A DNA stretch of 64,000 nucleotides from positions 124,001 to 188,000 of the forward strand of contig JADMKE010000017.1 in assembly GCA_018780035.1 (NCBI GenBank), read 5' to 3'. The notes under the pieces were generated by a model that had not been told where the DNA came from, ran no database searches, and was given only the letters and a program-made list of their open reading frames with translations. Below, in pieces: positions 26,141-33,848 of this stretch. Each line of letters opens with the position of its first letter. Position 1 is the first letter of the stretch. The translations under genes were made by a program, and so were the position numbers. Source of the stretch: Candidatus Sericytochromatia bacterium (lineage in GTDB: Bacteria; Cyanobacteriota; Sericytochromatia; UBA7694).

Positions 26141-27418
26141 ATGTTTATTCGCTTGAAACCCCGATTTTTGAGTTACCTGCTGTTTTTACTGCTCTGCCTA
26201 CAGGGTCTGGGGGCCTGCGTTCCGGCAGCGGGGCCCCTGCAAAACGAGGGGGATTTTGAGCTCAAATCTCTGGCAGAAAGTTTTGTCAGCAGCTATATTC
26301 TCAAAGCCGAAGAACGCTTTCAAATCAAAGCGGTCAATCCCGAGCACAAAAACACCGTTGACAGCAGTGTGGCCACTTTCAAGCAAGATCTCCAAAGTGG
26401 CAGCATCGATACCTATTATAATAACCCCTCTTTCAGCATTTTATTGGCCGCAGGCTCTGAAGGCAGCGCCTTTAACAGCAAAGAGGGGATTGAGCAGATC
26501 AGCAAAAATGGAGCGGTTTTTGCCCAAGCTGTGGTGTTTAATCTGGGAGACACCCGTGGCAGCGTTTACAAAGGCCAATTCTCCAGCGGCCGCTTTTTCT
26601 TTAATCGCAACGCCAACCAGGAAATTTCCCCCAGCAATACAACCTATTTGATTGCCCTCAATCAAAATCTCGAAACCCAGGTCTTCAAAGGGCAGCTCTC
26701 AGCGGGTCTCTCAGCCGGTTCCGAAGGCAGTGCCCTCTCAGCGGGTTCAGAAGGCAGCGCCCTTTTAAAACAAGAGCTGAACCAAAGCCTTTTGCACGAG
26801 AATCAACTGACTTACCAAAAAACCCTGGAGCTGTATCAAGCCAAAAACGAGGCCTATACCCAAAAGGTACAAACCCTCAAATTTATTGTGGATCGCCTGA
26901 TTCCACAGGCCTGGACCGAAACCTATGCCCGTTTGATGCGGGCCTACCGCGATGAAATGGACCTGGAATTGCGCATCATACGTGGCTTGCCCAAAGGCCT
27001 GCTGGCCGACGCCTGGCAAGATGCCGTCAACCGAGTGGGTCAGCGCTGGCAAGCCGATTGTGGTTATTCCGTGCCCGACAGTGGCAAACTCTTTCCCCAA
27101 TATGGCCCCGATCGCTCAGCCATTCCTGCAGGTTACCAGAGTGAGACCCTCAACAGGGTGATTGAAGAAATTCCCGAATTCAAAGCCCGTCTGGCAGCAG
27201 AACTCAAACTGGACCCCCCGGCCCGTTTTAAAGGCAGCAATTTTATGGCTGTTTTGCAGAGCTACCAACAATCCCACCCCGAAATTTTTGCCAAACACCA
27301 ATGGCAAGATGAATTTGCGCCACCCGCCTGTGTCAAACCACGCAAACGCAGTGGCGGAGTGCAATTGGAGCCCATGCCACCGCCCAATGCCCCCGGTGGC
27401 GATCTCTCACGCAAATGA
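26141..27418 (+). CDS. Uncharacterised lipoprotein with AGSEGSA motifs
   Basis: A 425-residue protein with a signal peptide and lipobox LGAC (Cys about residue 26). I recognise no family. The N-terminal half has beta-type segments (VVFNLGDTRGSVYKGQF and FFFNRNANQEI). Three copies of AGSEGSA occur, one near residue 105 and two in tandem near 190-205. The second half is helical and rich in Tyr/Gln/Glu, ending in a Lys/Arg- and Pro-rich tail. GAGAGAG lies upstream of the ATG. It converges with a beta-propeller-like lipoprotein gene four bases away. Confidence 0.72.
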   Translation: MFIRLKPRFLSYLLFLLLCLQGLGACVPAAGPLQNEGDFELKSLAESFVSSYILKAEERFQIKAVNPEHKNTVDSSVATFKQDLQSGSIDTYYNNPSFSILLAAGSEGSAFNSKEGIEQISKNGAVFAQAVVFNLGDTRGSVYKGQFSSGRFFFNRNANQEISPSNTTYLIALNQNLETQVFKGQLSAGLSAGSEGSALSAGSEGSALLKQELNQSLLHENQLTYQKTLELYQAKNEAYTQKVQTLKFIVDRLIPQAWTETYARLMRAYRDEMDLELRIIRGLPKGLLADAWQDAVNRVGQRWQADCGYSVPDSGKLFPQYGPDRSAIPAGYQSETLNRVIEEIPEFKARLAAELKLDPPARFKGSNFMAVLQSYQQSHPEIFAKHQWQDEFAPPACVKPRKRSGGVQLEPMPPPNAPGGDLSRK

Positions 27419-27422
27419 AACT

Positions 27423-28253
27423 TTAAGGCAAGGGCAAATTGAGCAAAGAGCCCTTGCAGGCGCTGCTACAGTCTTTGGTGAGATCGACCAACTCCACCCC
27501 ATAGAGCTGGTCTTGGTCAAAGAAAACACTGGGCATGCCCGTGAGAATGCGGTTCAAAGGTGCGGTTTTGACTTCTCCACTCTGCATATCCACGCGGTAG
27601 ATGCGGTTATTGGCGGCACTGAAAATATGTGTGCGCGCCACATAAAAAGCCCCATCGTGAGCAGTCAGGTTTTGATGGGCAAAACTGTAAAAGCCCTGGT
27701 CATTGACCTCCAGCGTTTTCAAAATCGTGCCCGTTTCGGGATCGATCTGATAAAAACGGGCTGGCTGGGTTTGGCCTTCGGCATCGAGAAAGGTTTTGTG
27801 TAAGACCCAAAGCTGCTCTTCGCGCTGATCCCCACGTGGATCTTGGTACCAGGTGATTTCTTCAGCCCCCCCCAGGGCGGGCATGTCCTTCAATTTGAGG
27901 GTTTTGACCAAAGCTCCGGCCTTGCTGAACTGAAAAAGGGTATTGTGTTCATCCAAAAACCAGAGGTGATTGCGGCCATAAGCAGCGCCTTTGTGGAAGG
28001 GCATCGGGCTTTCAGACAGAATCAGATTGCGGGCTTTTTGGTTGCGCAAATCCAGCGCCAAGAGACGGGTTTGTTTGTCTTCTTTGATGTATTGCCATAA
28101 ATATTGGCCGTCCCAGGCCATGGTGTGGAAAGCTGCCACCACCAAACTATCAGCTTTGAGGGCAGACTGAGAGCTGATCTGGGCTGGGGAAGAAGTCAGA
28201 CAGGCGCTCAACAAGCAAGAGCCAGCCAGCACAGCCAAGGTAAATTTTTTCAT
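27423..28253 (-). CDS. Lipoprotein, probable beta-propeller
   Basis: A 276-residue lipoprotein (lipobox LLSAC, Cys about residue 18). The body has repeated strand patterns with aromatic residues: MAWDGQYLWQYI, GRNHLWFLDEHNTLFQFS, EEQLWVLHKTFL and DGAFYVARTHIFSAANNRIYRV. Each resembles the Trp/Tyr-D..G.LW blade motif of glutamine cyclotransferase- or SMP30-like propellers. No catalytic residues can be assigned. Two Cys near the C-terminus (DCSSACKG) may form a disulfide. It is monocistronic by its convergent neighbour and an A/T-rich gap upstream. Confidence 0.7.
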   Translation of the reverse strand: MKKFTLAVLAGSCLLSACLTSSPAQISSQSALKADSLVVAAFHTMAWDGQYLWQYIKEDKQTRLLALDLRNQKARNLILSESPMPFHKGAAYGRNHLWFLDEHNTLFQFSKAGALVKTLKLKDMPALGGAEEITWYQDPRGDQREEQLWVLHKTFLDAEGQTQPARFYQIDPETGTILKTLEVNDQGFYSFAHQNLTAHDGAFYVARTHIFSAANNRIYRVDMQSGEVKTAPLNRILTGMPSVFFDQDQLYGVELVDLTKDCSSACKGSLLNLPLP

Positions 28254-28384
28254 AGAATCTCTCCGGTTATTTGCTCACGTTATCGATCTGGCTGAAATAA
28301 ATTATTCTAACATTTGGCCTAACAGAGTTTTTGATAAACTCGATATTTCGAAAATATTGAGTGAAAAAAATAAAAATTTTTTTG

Positions 28385-28412
28385 AAAAAAAAATGCCTCC
28401 CAAGCGGGAAGC
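28385..28412 (-). terminator. Rho-independent terminator of the diguanylate cyclase gene
   Basis: On the minus strand GCTTCCC-gctt-GGGAGGC (28412-28395, one G-T wobble) is followed directly by A and a run of nine Ts. It lies 31 bases after the GGDEF gene stop. The rest of 28254-28442 is A/T-rich and shows no gene. Confidence 0.85.
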
Positions 28413-28442
28413 TAGAAAACATGCGGGTGCAAGGGGAAATGT

Positions 28443-29255
28443 TTAAACCAATTCGGAAGTGCAAACCCGGTTGCGACCAGCGGCTTTGGCACGGTAAAGC
28501 GCTTGGTCGGCACTGCTGAGCAAGTCTTGGGGTTTGCGGTTTTGCTGGGGCATCAAACAGCTCACACCCAGACTCAGGCTCACATGGACAGCGGTGGTGT
28601 GGGACTCAGGCAGGAGCGAGAGAGCGTGCACCGCCTGTTTAAGTTGCTCTGCAACTTTTTGGGTCTCAGCCAGATTGGCACCCGGCAAAAGCACGACAAA
28701 TTCTTCTCCGCCATAGCGTGCCACCTCATAGTTTTGCTCAGCCAGAGTGTTTTTGAGGGTTTGGGCCACAGCGGCCAGACAATCATCGCCAGCGAGATGC
28801 CCAAATTGGTCGTTGAACTGTTTAAAATGGTCGATATCACAGACGATCAAGCCCAGCGAACGCCCTTCTCTGATGCCCAATTGCCATTCGCGGGTCAACA
28901 AATAGTCAAAATAGCGGCGATTGGAAACACCCGTCAGGGCATCGGTCATGACCAATGCTTGCAGCTTGGCATTTTGTTTTTCCAAAGCTTTGCGCTTTTC
29001 TTGCAGGTCTTGTAGCTCATTTTGCAACGCGGTTAAACCCTGTGCCCGAAAATGGCTAAGACAGGCCCAAGCCCCACAGACGAGCAAAAGACCGGCCATG
29101 AGTGGTAGCCCCACAAAATGGCCAGAAGGCAAAAGCAATTGGGTAATCAATGCCTGTACACAGGCATAAATACCCAGCAAAGGCAAAACAAAATCGGCTT
29201 TGAAAGGGGCCTCAGAGATTTTCACATCTTCCAAACGGGTGTTCTTCACTAACAT
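28443..29255 (-). CDS. Membrane diguanylate cyclase (GGDEF domain)
   Basis: A 270-residue protein with two N-terminal membrane helices (about 21-42 and 48-66), a short coiled coil (72-102) and a GGDEF domain. MTDALTGVSNRRYFD opens the domain; CDIDHFKQFND carries a metal-binding Asp; the active site is GGEEF (182-186). It should make cyclic di-GMP from two GTP. The RxxD inhibitory site normally just before the active motif is replaced by EQNY (173-176), so product inhibition through that site is unlikely. There is no periplasmic sensor domain of note. It stands alone, with its own terminator. Confidence 0.92.
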   Translation of the reverse strand: MLVKNTRLEDVKISEAPFKADFVLPLLGIYACVQALITQLLLPSGHFVGLPLMAGLLLVCGAWACLSHFRAQGLTALQNELQDLQEKRKALEKQNAKLQALVMTDALTGVSNRRYFDYLLTREWQLGIREGRSLGLIVCDIDHFKQFNDQFGHLAGDDCLAAVAQTLKNTLAEQNYEVARYGGEEFVVLLPGANLAETQKVAEQLKQAVHALSLLPESHTTAVHVSLSLGVSCLMPQQNRKPQDLLSSADQALYRAKAAGRNRVCTSELV

Positions 29256-29460
29256 TTACCATCCCACCTTAAATTTCATTCAGGTTAAGGCCTATTGTAG
29301 AGGGGCATTTTTGGCCAAGAAGAAAAAAACTCGATATTGTCTAAAAATTGTTTAAACATTTTTTGGGCGGCCTTTTTTGAACAGGGATATCGAGTTATCT
29401 GCGTTAAACTCAAAAAGGCCCGTCACAATAGAAATAGAAATGACACGAGGACAGCCAATT

Positions 29461-31035
29461 ATGAAATCTGGGTTTTCAAAAGCAGAGCAAGAAAATATCT
29501 ACCGCGCCAAAGCGATCCTCAAGCAATTGTGGAAAGACAGCGGTTTAAACCAAGCCTCTGTGATAGAGGCCTTGGCCGCACGCGGCTTGGAAACCAATCA
29601 ATCCAGTTTGGCCACATGGCTGAGTTCCAAAGAGGGCAATTATTATCGGCCCAAACAGGAGTTTGTCAAACCTCTGTTAGAAATTTTTTGCCCACCTGAA
29701 CAGATCGAGACAACCTTTGATGAAGTGATTACCCTCTTGGGTTATCTCGAAGGCCCCTGGACTCCCGAAATGGTCAAAAACCGGGTGGCCCACCAGCTCA
29801 ATACCCATTTAGAGACCACACTCAAACACAACCAGAGCCATTTGCGCAGTCATTTGGAGGCCCTTGATGGGCTGCTCGATGAAATTGAGCCCTTGATTCT
29901 GGACTATGACAAAGGCTATCCCACAATATTTATTGAAAAAGACAACCGGCCCTTGCTCTGGCAATTATTGGGCAAAGACAAAGATCTGCACAAGGCCTAT
30001 CAGGTCGAAGAGGGCTACGAAGTGCCGTTTAGCCAGATTCGCTCTCAGGAGACAATCACCCAGATTATCAACAACCTCAACGAAGGCATCCGCCTGCTGC
30101 AGGCCTATGTCGACCGGCATATTACAGAAGAAGAAGAAGGGTTCTTGCTCTTTGACTTTTACCGGATTGAAGACTTTGTCACCTATGCCTGGGAAATTGC
30201 CGATCGGCTGCTCAATAACAATGCCCTGTGCAAAGCCGTGCCCGTGCTCAAACGCACCCTTTTGCGCACCATGACTGTGGCCTGGGGCGTTCACTATATT
30301 CTCGAAAACCAAACCCGTGATCTAAGTGAAATCCAGTTTCAAAACGTGCTCAAGCTCAAAGGTTCTGAGGCCCAAGCCGATGTACACTGCAGTGTCGCCG
30401 TTTATACGGGCATGTTGGCCCGCCAGTATTTACGCAGTGTCTCTCCTGACCGGGCCCGCCAAGGTCTGAAGCTTTTTGATAAAGCAGAAACCCAGCTCAG
30501 GTCTTATCACAGCAAGGTCTTAACCAGCCAGGATCACTATTTTTATAAAAAAGAGCTGGCCAATTTGTATTACGATGTGGCCAATTACCTGCTCAATCAC
30601 CAACACCATTTGCCCGAAGCCCAGAAACGCTTTCAAACAGCCATGGCTGCAGCCAATGCACATTATGCTGAGGTCTTAGACACCCCCAATGTCTTTGTGC
30701 AGGGGCTCTCTTTTCTGCGGGCCTTACATATTCAGATTTTTTATATGATCAGCTCCGCATGGGTGGAAAGCAAACCCAAAAACGCGATCAAATTGATCAA
30801 TTTGCTCAACGATGGCCAAATGTTGGATGAACAGTTTTGGAAAATCCAAATAGCCAAGGCCATTGCCTTCGCCGTCCTCAGTCTCAAAACAGACAAAGCC
30901 GAAGAAAAAGCCCAGTTCAAGGCGATGGCCCAAGAGGCCCTGGATCGGTCCCGTTTGGTGGAAGGCTTTGGCGAAAAAACCCAACGCGAAATCCAAGCCG
31001 AGTACGCCCTGCACCAATTATTTGCAACAGACTAA
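29461..31035 (+). CDS. HTH-like protein with helical repeats, possible regulator
   Basis: About 524 residues from ATG 29461 (GAGGA nine bases upstream); longer in-frame starts have no such site. Residues 15-75 look like an XRE-type helix-turn-helix region: a helix with AKAILKQLWKDSG, then QASVIEALAARG, and a recognition-like NQSSLATWLSSKEG. The rest is helical, with TPR-like pairs (for example YYDVANYLLNHQHHLPEAQKRF). No signal peptide, no enzyme motif. HTH plus long helical C-terminus suggests a regulator responding to a peptide or protein, but no family is recognised with certainty. The stop is one base from the convergent TPR gene. Confidence 0.7.
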   Translation: MKSGFSKAEQENIYRAKAILKQLWKDSGLNQASVIEALAARGLETNQSSLATWLSSKEGNYYRPKQEFVKPLLEIFCPPEQIETTFDEVITLLGYLEGPWTPEMVKNRVAHQLNTHLETTLKHNQSHLRSHLEALDGLLDEIEPLILDYDKGYPTIFIEKDNRPLLWQLLGKDKDLHKAYQVEEGYEVPFSQIRSQETITQIINNLNEGIRLLQAYVDRHITEEEEGFLLFDFYRIEDFVTYAWEIADRLLNNNALCKAVPVLKRTLLRTMTVAWGVHYILENQTRDLSEIQFQNVLKLKGSEAQADVHCSVAVYTGMLARQYLRSVSPDRARQGLKLFDKAETQLRSYHSKVLTSQDHYFYKKELANLYYDVANYLLNHQHHLPEAQKRFQTAMAAANAHYAEVLDTPNVFVQGLSFLRALHIQIFYMISSAWVESKPKNAIKLINLLNDGQMLDEQFWKIQIAKAIAFAVLSLKTDKAEEKAQFKAMAQEALDRSRLVEGFGEKTQREIQAEYALHQLFATD

Positions 31036-31036
31036 A

Positions 31037-31585
31037 TCAAAACACATCCAAATCTGTGCGCCCAGCAGCCATCAGTGCAGACAGAGCGGCCAGTGCTGCC
31101 TGAGTTGAAGCCAAAAGATCTGCATCGCCTTTGTCTTGGCGCAATTGCAGCGCTGCCAGAAAACAGCCCCGCGCTTCGTTAAAAAGCCCCTCTTCAGCCA
31201 AAAGTTTGCCCAGGTGCTGCCAAGCAAAATCGCGATAGGCAGAGGCTTCAGGACGTTCCGTCAGCTTTAAAGCTTCTTGAAAATAATGTTCTGCAACCTG
31301 GTTTTGCCCCGCATATTGGTACGCCGTGCCCAAGCGAATCAGATTGGCAGCCTCAAAAGCAGGCAGATGCAGAGTTTGAGAGAGTGTTAAGGCCTCTTGA
31401 AGCAATTCCACCGATTCGGCATATCTTTGCAAGAGACGGGCATAGGTGCCCAAAGAGCCCAACATGCGCAAAAGAATCTGGGCATCGCCCCGCATGCGCA
31501 CCCGCTCCAACTCTGCACGTCCCTCACCATAGGCCTCCCAAAATGCAGGATCCTCACTGCGGGTATCGCGCAGGAAAACGGGCAT
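31037..31585 (-). CDS. TPR-repeat protein
   Basis: About 182 residues made of TPR-like helix pairs: GSLGTYARLLQRYAESVELLQEAL-type (split by loops), LIRLGTAYQYAGQNQVAEHY, and HLGKLLAEEGLFNEARGCF. No signal peptide or membrane helix. The ATG at 31585 lies two bases after the stop of the upstream gene at 31588, pointing to coupling; an in-frame start at 31666 would overlap that gene by about 80 bases. A scaffold or chaperone role for the co-transcribed glycine-zipper protein is conceivable but unproven. Confidence 0.72.
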   Translation of the reverse strand: MPVFLRDTRSEDPAFWEAYGEGRAELERVRMRGDAQILLRMLGSLGTYARLLQRYAESVELLQEALTLSQTLHLPAFEAANLIRLGTAYQYAGQNQVAEHYFQEALKLTERPEASAYRDFAWQHLGKLLAEEGLFNEARGCFLAALQLRQDKGDADLLASTQAALAALSALMAAGRTDLDVF

Positions 31586-31587
31586 GG

Positions 31588-32175
31588 TTAATTTTGCGAA
31601 ATCGTTCCGATAGTCAGGCCAATGGCCCCGCCAATGACAGCGCCCAAAATGGGCTTGCTTTTCCAACGCGAACCAATCACGGCACCCAAAGCAGCGCCTC
31701 CGAGGGTGTGAGAGAGTGGGAAACCGCCTTTTTTATACTCAACAGGCTCTTGGGTCACAGCGTAGCTGGGATAAGCTGCTGGCTGTTGCTGATATTGAAC
31801 TTGTTGCTGCTGAGCGTAATAAGCCGCGTTGGGATCCTGGTATTGAACCGCAGGGGCCGCCTGTTGGGCTTGAATTTGCTGCTGCTGGGCGTAATAAGCC
31901 GCATTGGGATCCTGGTATTGAACGGGAGGAGCGGCGGGTTGATATTGAGGGGGGGGCTGAGGGGATTGGTATTGCACAGGCTGGGCTTGAGAGACATAGG
32001 TTGCAGGAATGCCCTGAGCAGACACGCGATTCCACTGGGTCTGATCGGGGGTGTAGGCCTGAGCGGGGGCAGGAATGGGAACCAGGGTGGGAGCCTGAGC
32101 CGGAGCAGCTTGGTAGGTCTGGGGGGGGGCACTTTGCAAAAGGCTGTTTAGGGGTTGCAGACCTTGCTGGACCAT
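31588..32175 (-). CDS. Pro/Gln/Tyr-rich protein with C-terminal glycine-zipper membrane segment
   Basis: A 195-residue protein without a Sec signal. Residues 10-150 are low complexity, rich in Pro, Gln, Ala and Tyr, with two copies of VQYQDPNAAYYAQQQQ. The C-terminus has a glycine-zipper pair (GGAALGAVIGS and GAVIGGAIGLTIG) separated by basic residues. AAGGAG lies nine bases before ATG 32175. This resembles other proteins in the window with disordered N-termini. It leads a two-gene unit with the TPR gene. Confidence 0.72.
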   Translation of the reverse strand: MVQQGLQPLNSLLQSAPPQTYQAAPAQAPTLVPIPAPAQAYTPDQTQWNRVSAQGIPATYVSQAQPVQYQSPQPPPQYQPAAPPVQYQDPNAAYYAQQQQIQAQQAAPAVQYQDPNAAYYAQQQQVQYQQQPAAYPSYAVTQEPVEYKKGGFPLSHTLGGAALGAVIGSRWKSKPILGAVIGGAIGLTIGTISQN

Positions 32176-32368
32176 GGGGTGAGGCTCCTTGGATAACATT
32201 GCTTGATCTCATTATCCCCCAAAAGTGGCAATTTCTAGCGTCTCCGCGATTAAGAGTAGGATAAGTTTTGCTCAAATCTCTCAAGTCCCGCGCCAAGAGT
32301 TCAATAATTGCTTTTTTTCAAGCCAGAACAGGCTTTACAATGAAAGAATAGAACCTGTGGAGTACACC

Positions 32369-33817
32369 TTGAAATACCCTTTGGCGAAATACCCTTTGGC
32401 GAAATACCCTTTGGCGAATTTGCATCACTTTGTTTTAGCGGGCCTGATCGCGCTGCTAACAGCCTGTCAAGGAACGCTTTCAGCACCCAGCAACGCTGTG
32501 GGTGCCCCTCACTTATTGGCAAGTTCCAATCCCGCTCAGCCCCAAAACCAAATTTTGCTGCGTCTCAAAACAAAACCCAGTGCCGATCTGGGCGCCCTCA
32601 AACTGATCAACTCCGAACTCAGGCTTTACAGCCAAGACCTAAAAAGTACAGAGGCAGCTGAGTGGCAACTCAGCAAACTCAGGCAAGATCCCCGGGTCCT
32701 TTATGCCGAAGCCAATCAGCTCTATGCGCTGGAGCAGCAGGCCACCCAACTCGACTCAGATCCCAGTGCAGGCTTTCAAATCACCCAGGTCGATCCCAGC
32801 AGTTTCCCTCCACTGACTGAGATGTGGAATCTCAAGCAGGCTCAAATTCCCGAAGCTTGGAAGCTGGTAGACACACCCACCCCCCTGACCGTGGCTGTGA
32901 TCGATTCAGGTGTAGACCCCGATCACCCTTTGCTCAAAACCCAATTGCTGCCTCTGGAAGACATTTGGAACGAGGTGGTGGGCAAAGACATTTTGCGCAG
33001 CAAAAGTGACAGTAGCTTCGAAGAAAATTATGGCGGGCGGGACGGAAATGGGCACGGTACACATATTGCGGGGATTATTCACATGGTCGCCAATCAGGCC
33101 AAGGCAGACGGCCCCGTTAAAATCTTGCCGATCAAAGCCACCAACATGGCTGGAGCCACCAATGCCCTGGTCTTAACCCAGGCCTTTCAACGGGCCCTTG
33201 AAAAAGGGGCCAAGGTCATCAACCTGAGTATTGGGACAGTCAACGAACGCAACCCACCGGGCTCAAAGGCCCTGCAAGACATCATTCAATTGGTGCTCAA
33301 TCAAGGCATTGTGGTCATCGGAGCTACGGGCAACGAAAGTCAACGCAGCGTCAATACCATCGCCCGGATCTCTGCACCCGCTTTTTATGAGGGGTTGATT
33401 GCCGTGGGGGCTGTCAATGACAAAAACACGGTGGCAGACTATTCCAATGGGGGGCCTGAAATTGAGCTGGTGGCCCCTGGTGGCGGCGGTGCCCGGCGCA
33501 ATGCGGGCCAACAAATTCTCTCAACCTGGCCCACTTACCGCACCTTTGAATCTTATCAGGGGCGTATTCGCACACTCGGACAGGCAGCAACTTCTGGCAC
33601 ATCCATGGCCGCTCCCCATGTCACAGGCACAGTTGCACTCTTATTGGCCAAGGAGCCCCAACTCACACCCGCCCAAGTGCGGGCCCGGTTGATGGTCAGT
33701 GCCGACGATATCAAAGGCAATCGGCAGCAGACAGAGGGTTTTGACCAAAGCACGGGCTGGGGACAGTTAAACGCCCTTCAAGCCTTAAACTGGAACCAGC
33801 ACAACAGCGGGAAATAG
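32369..33817 (+). CDS. Subtilisin-like serine protease (S8), lipoprotein
   Basis: A 482-residue secreted protease. The chosen start is TTG 32369 with GGAG seven bases upstream; it gives a basic N-terminus, hydrophobic core and lipobox LLTAC (Cys33), while the longer open frame does not start with a signal. A propeptide-like region (60-125, NQILLRLKTKP to VLYAEANQLYALE) fits an intramolecular chaperone. Catalytic residues are Asp179 (VAVIDSGVD), His229 (GNGHGTHIAG) and Ser412 (SGTSMAAPHV), with oxyanion Asn322 in GATGNES. It probably cleaves extracellular proteins. The signal peptide contains three KYPLA copies. Confidence 0.92.
   Translation: MKYPLAKYPLAKYPLANLHHFVLAGLIALLTACQGTLSAPSNAVGAPHLLASSNPAQPQNQILLRLKTKPSADLGALKLINSELRLYSQDLKSTEAAEWQLSKLRQDPRVLYAEANQLYALEQQATQLDSDPSAGFQITQVDPSSFPPLTEMWNLKQAQIPEAWKLVDTPTPLTVAVIDSGVDPDHPLLKTQLLPLEDIWNEVVGKDILRSKSDSSFEENYGGRDGNGHGTHIAGIIHMVANQAKADGPVKILPIKATNMAGATNALVLTQAFQRALEKGAKVINLSIGTVNERNPPGSKALQDIIQLVLNQGIVVIGATGNESQRSVNTIARISAPAFYEGLIAVGAVNDKNTVADYSNGGPEIELVAPGGGGARRNAGQQILSTWPTYRTFESYQGRIRTLGQAATSGTSMAAPHVTGTVALLLAKEPQLTPAQVRARLMVSADDIKGNRQQTEGFDQSTGWGQLNALQALNWNQHNSGK
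32372..32416 (+). repeat. Three perfect 15-bp tandem repeats in the subtilase signal peptide
   Basis: AAATACCCTTTGGCG occurs three times without a mismatch (32372-32386, 32387-32401, 32402-32416) and encodes KYPLA each time. Perfect identity indicates recent expansion. Change in copy number stays in frame and would lengthen or shorten the charged n-region. Confidence 0.95.
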
Positions 33818-33848
33818 CGCCAAAGCCAGAGCGACTCCGGTCTCAGGC

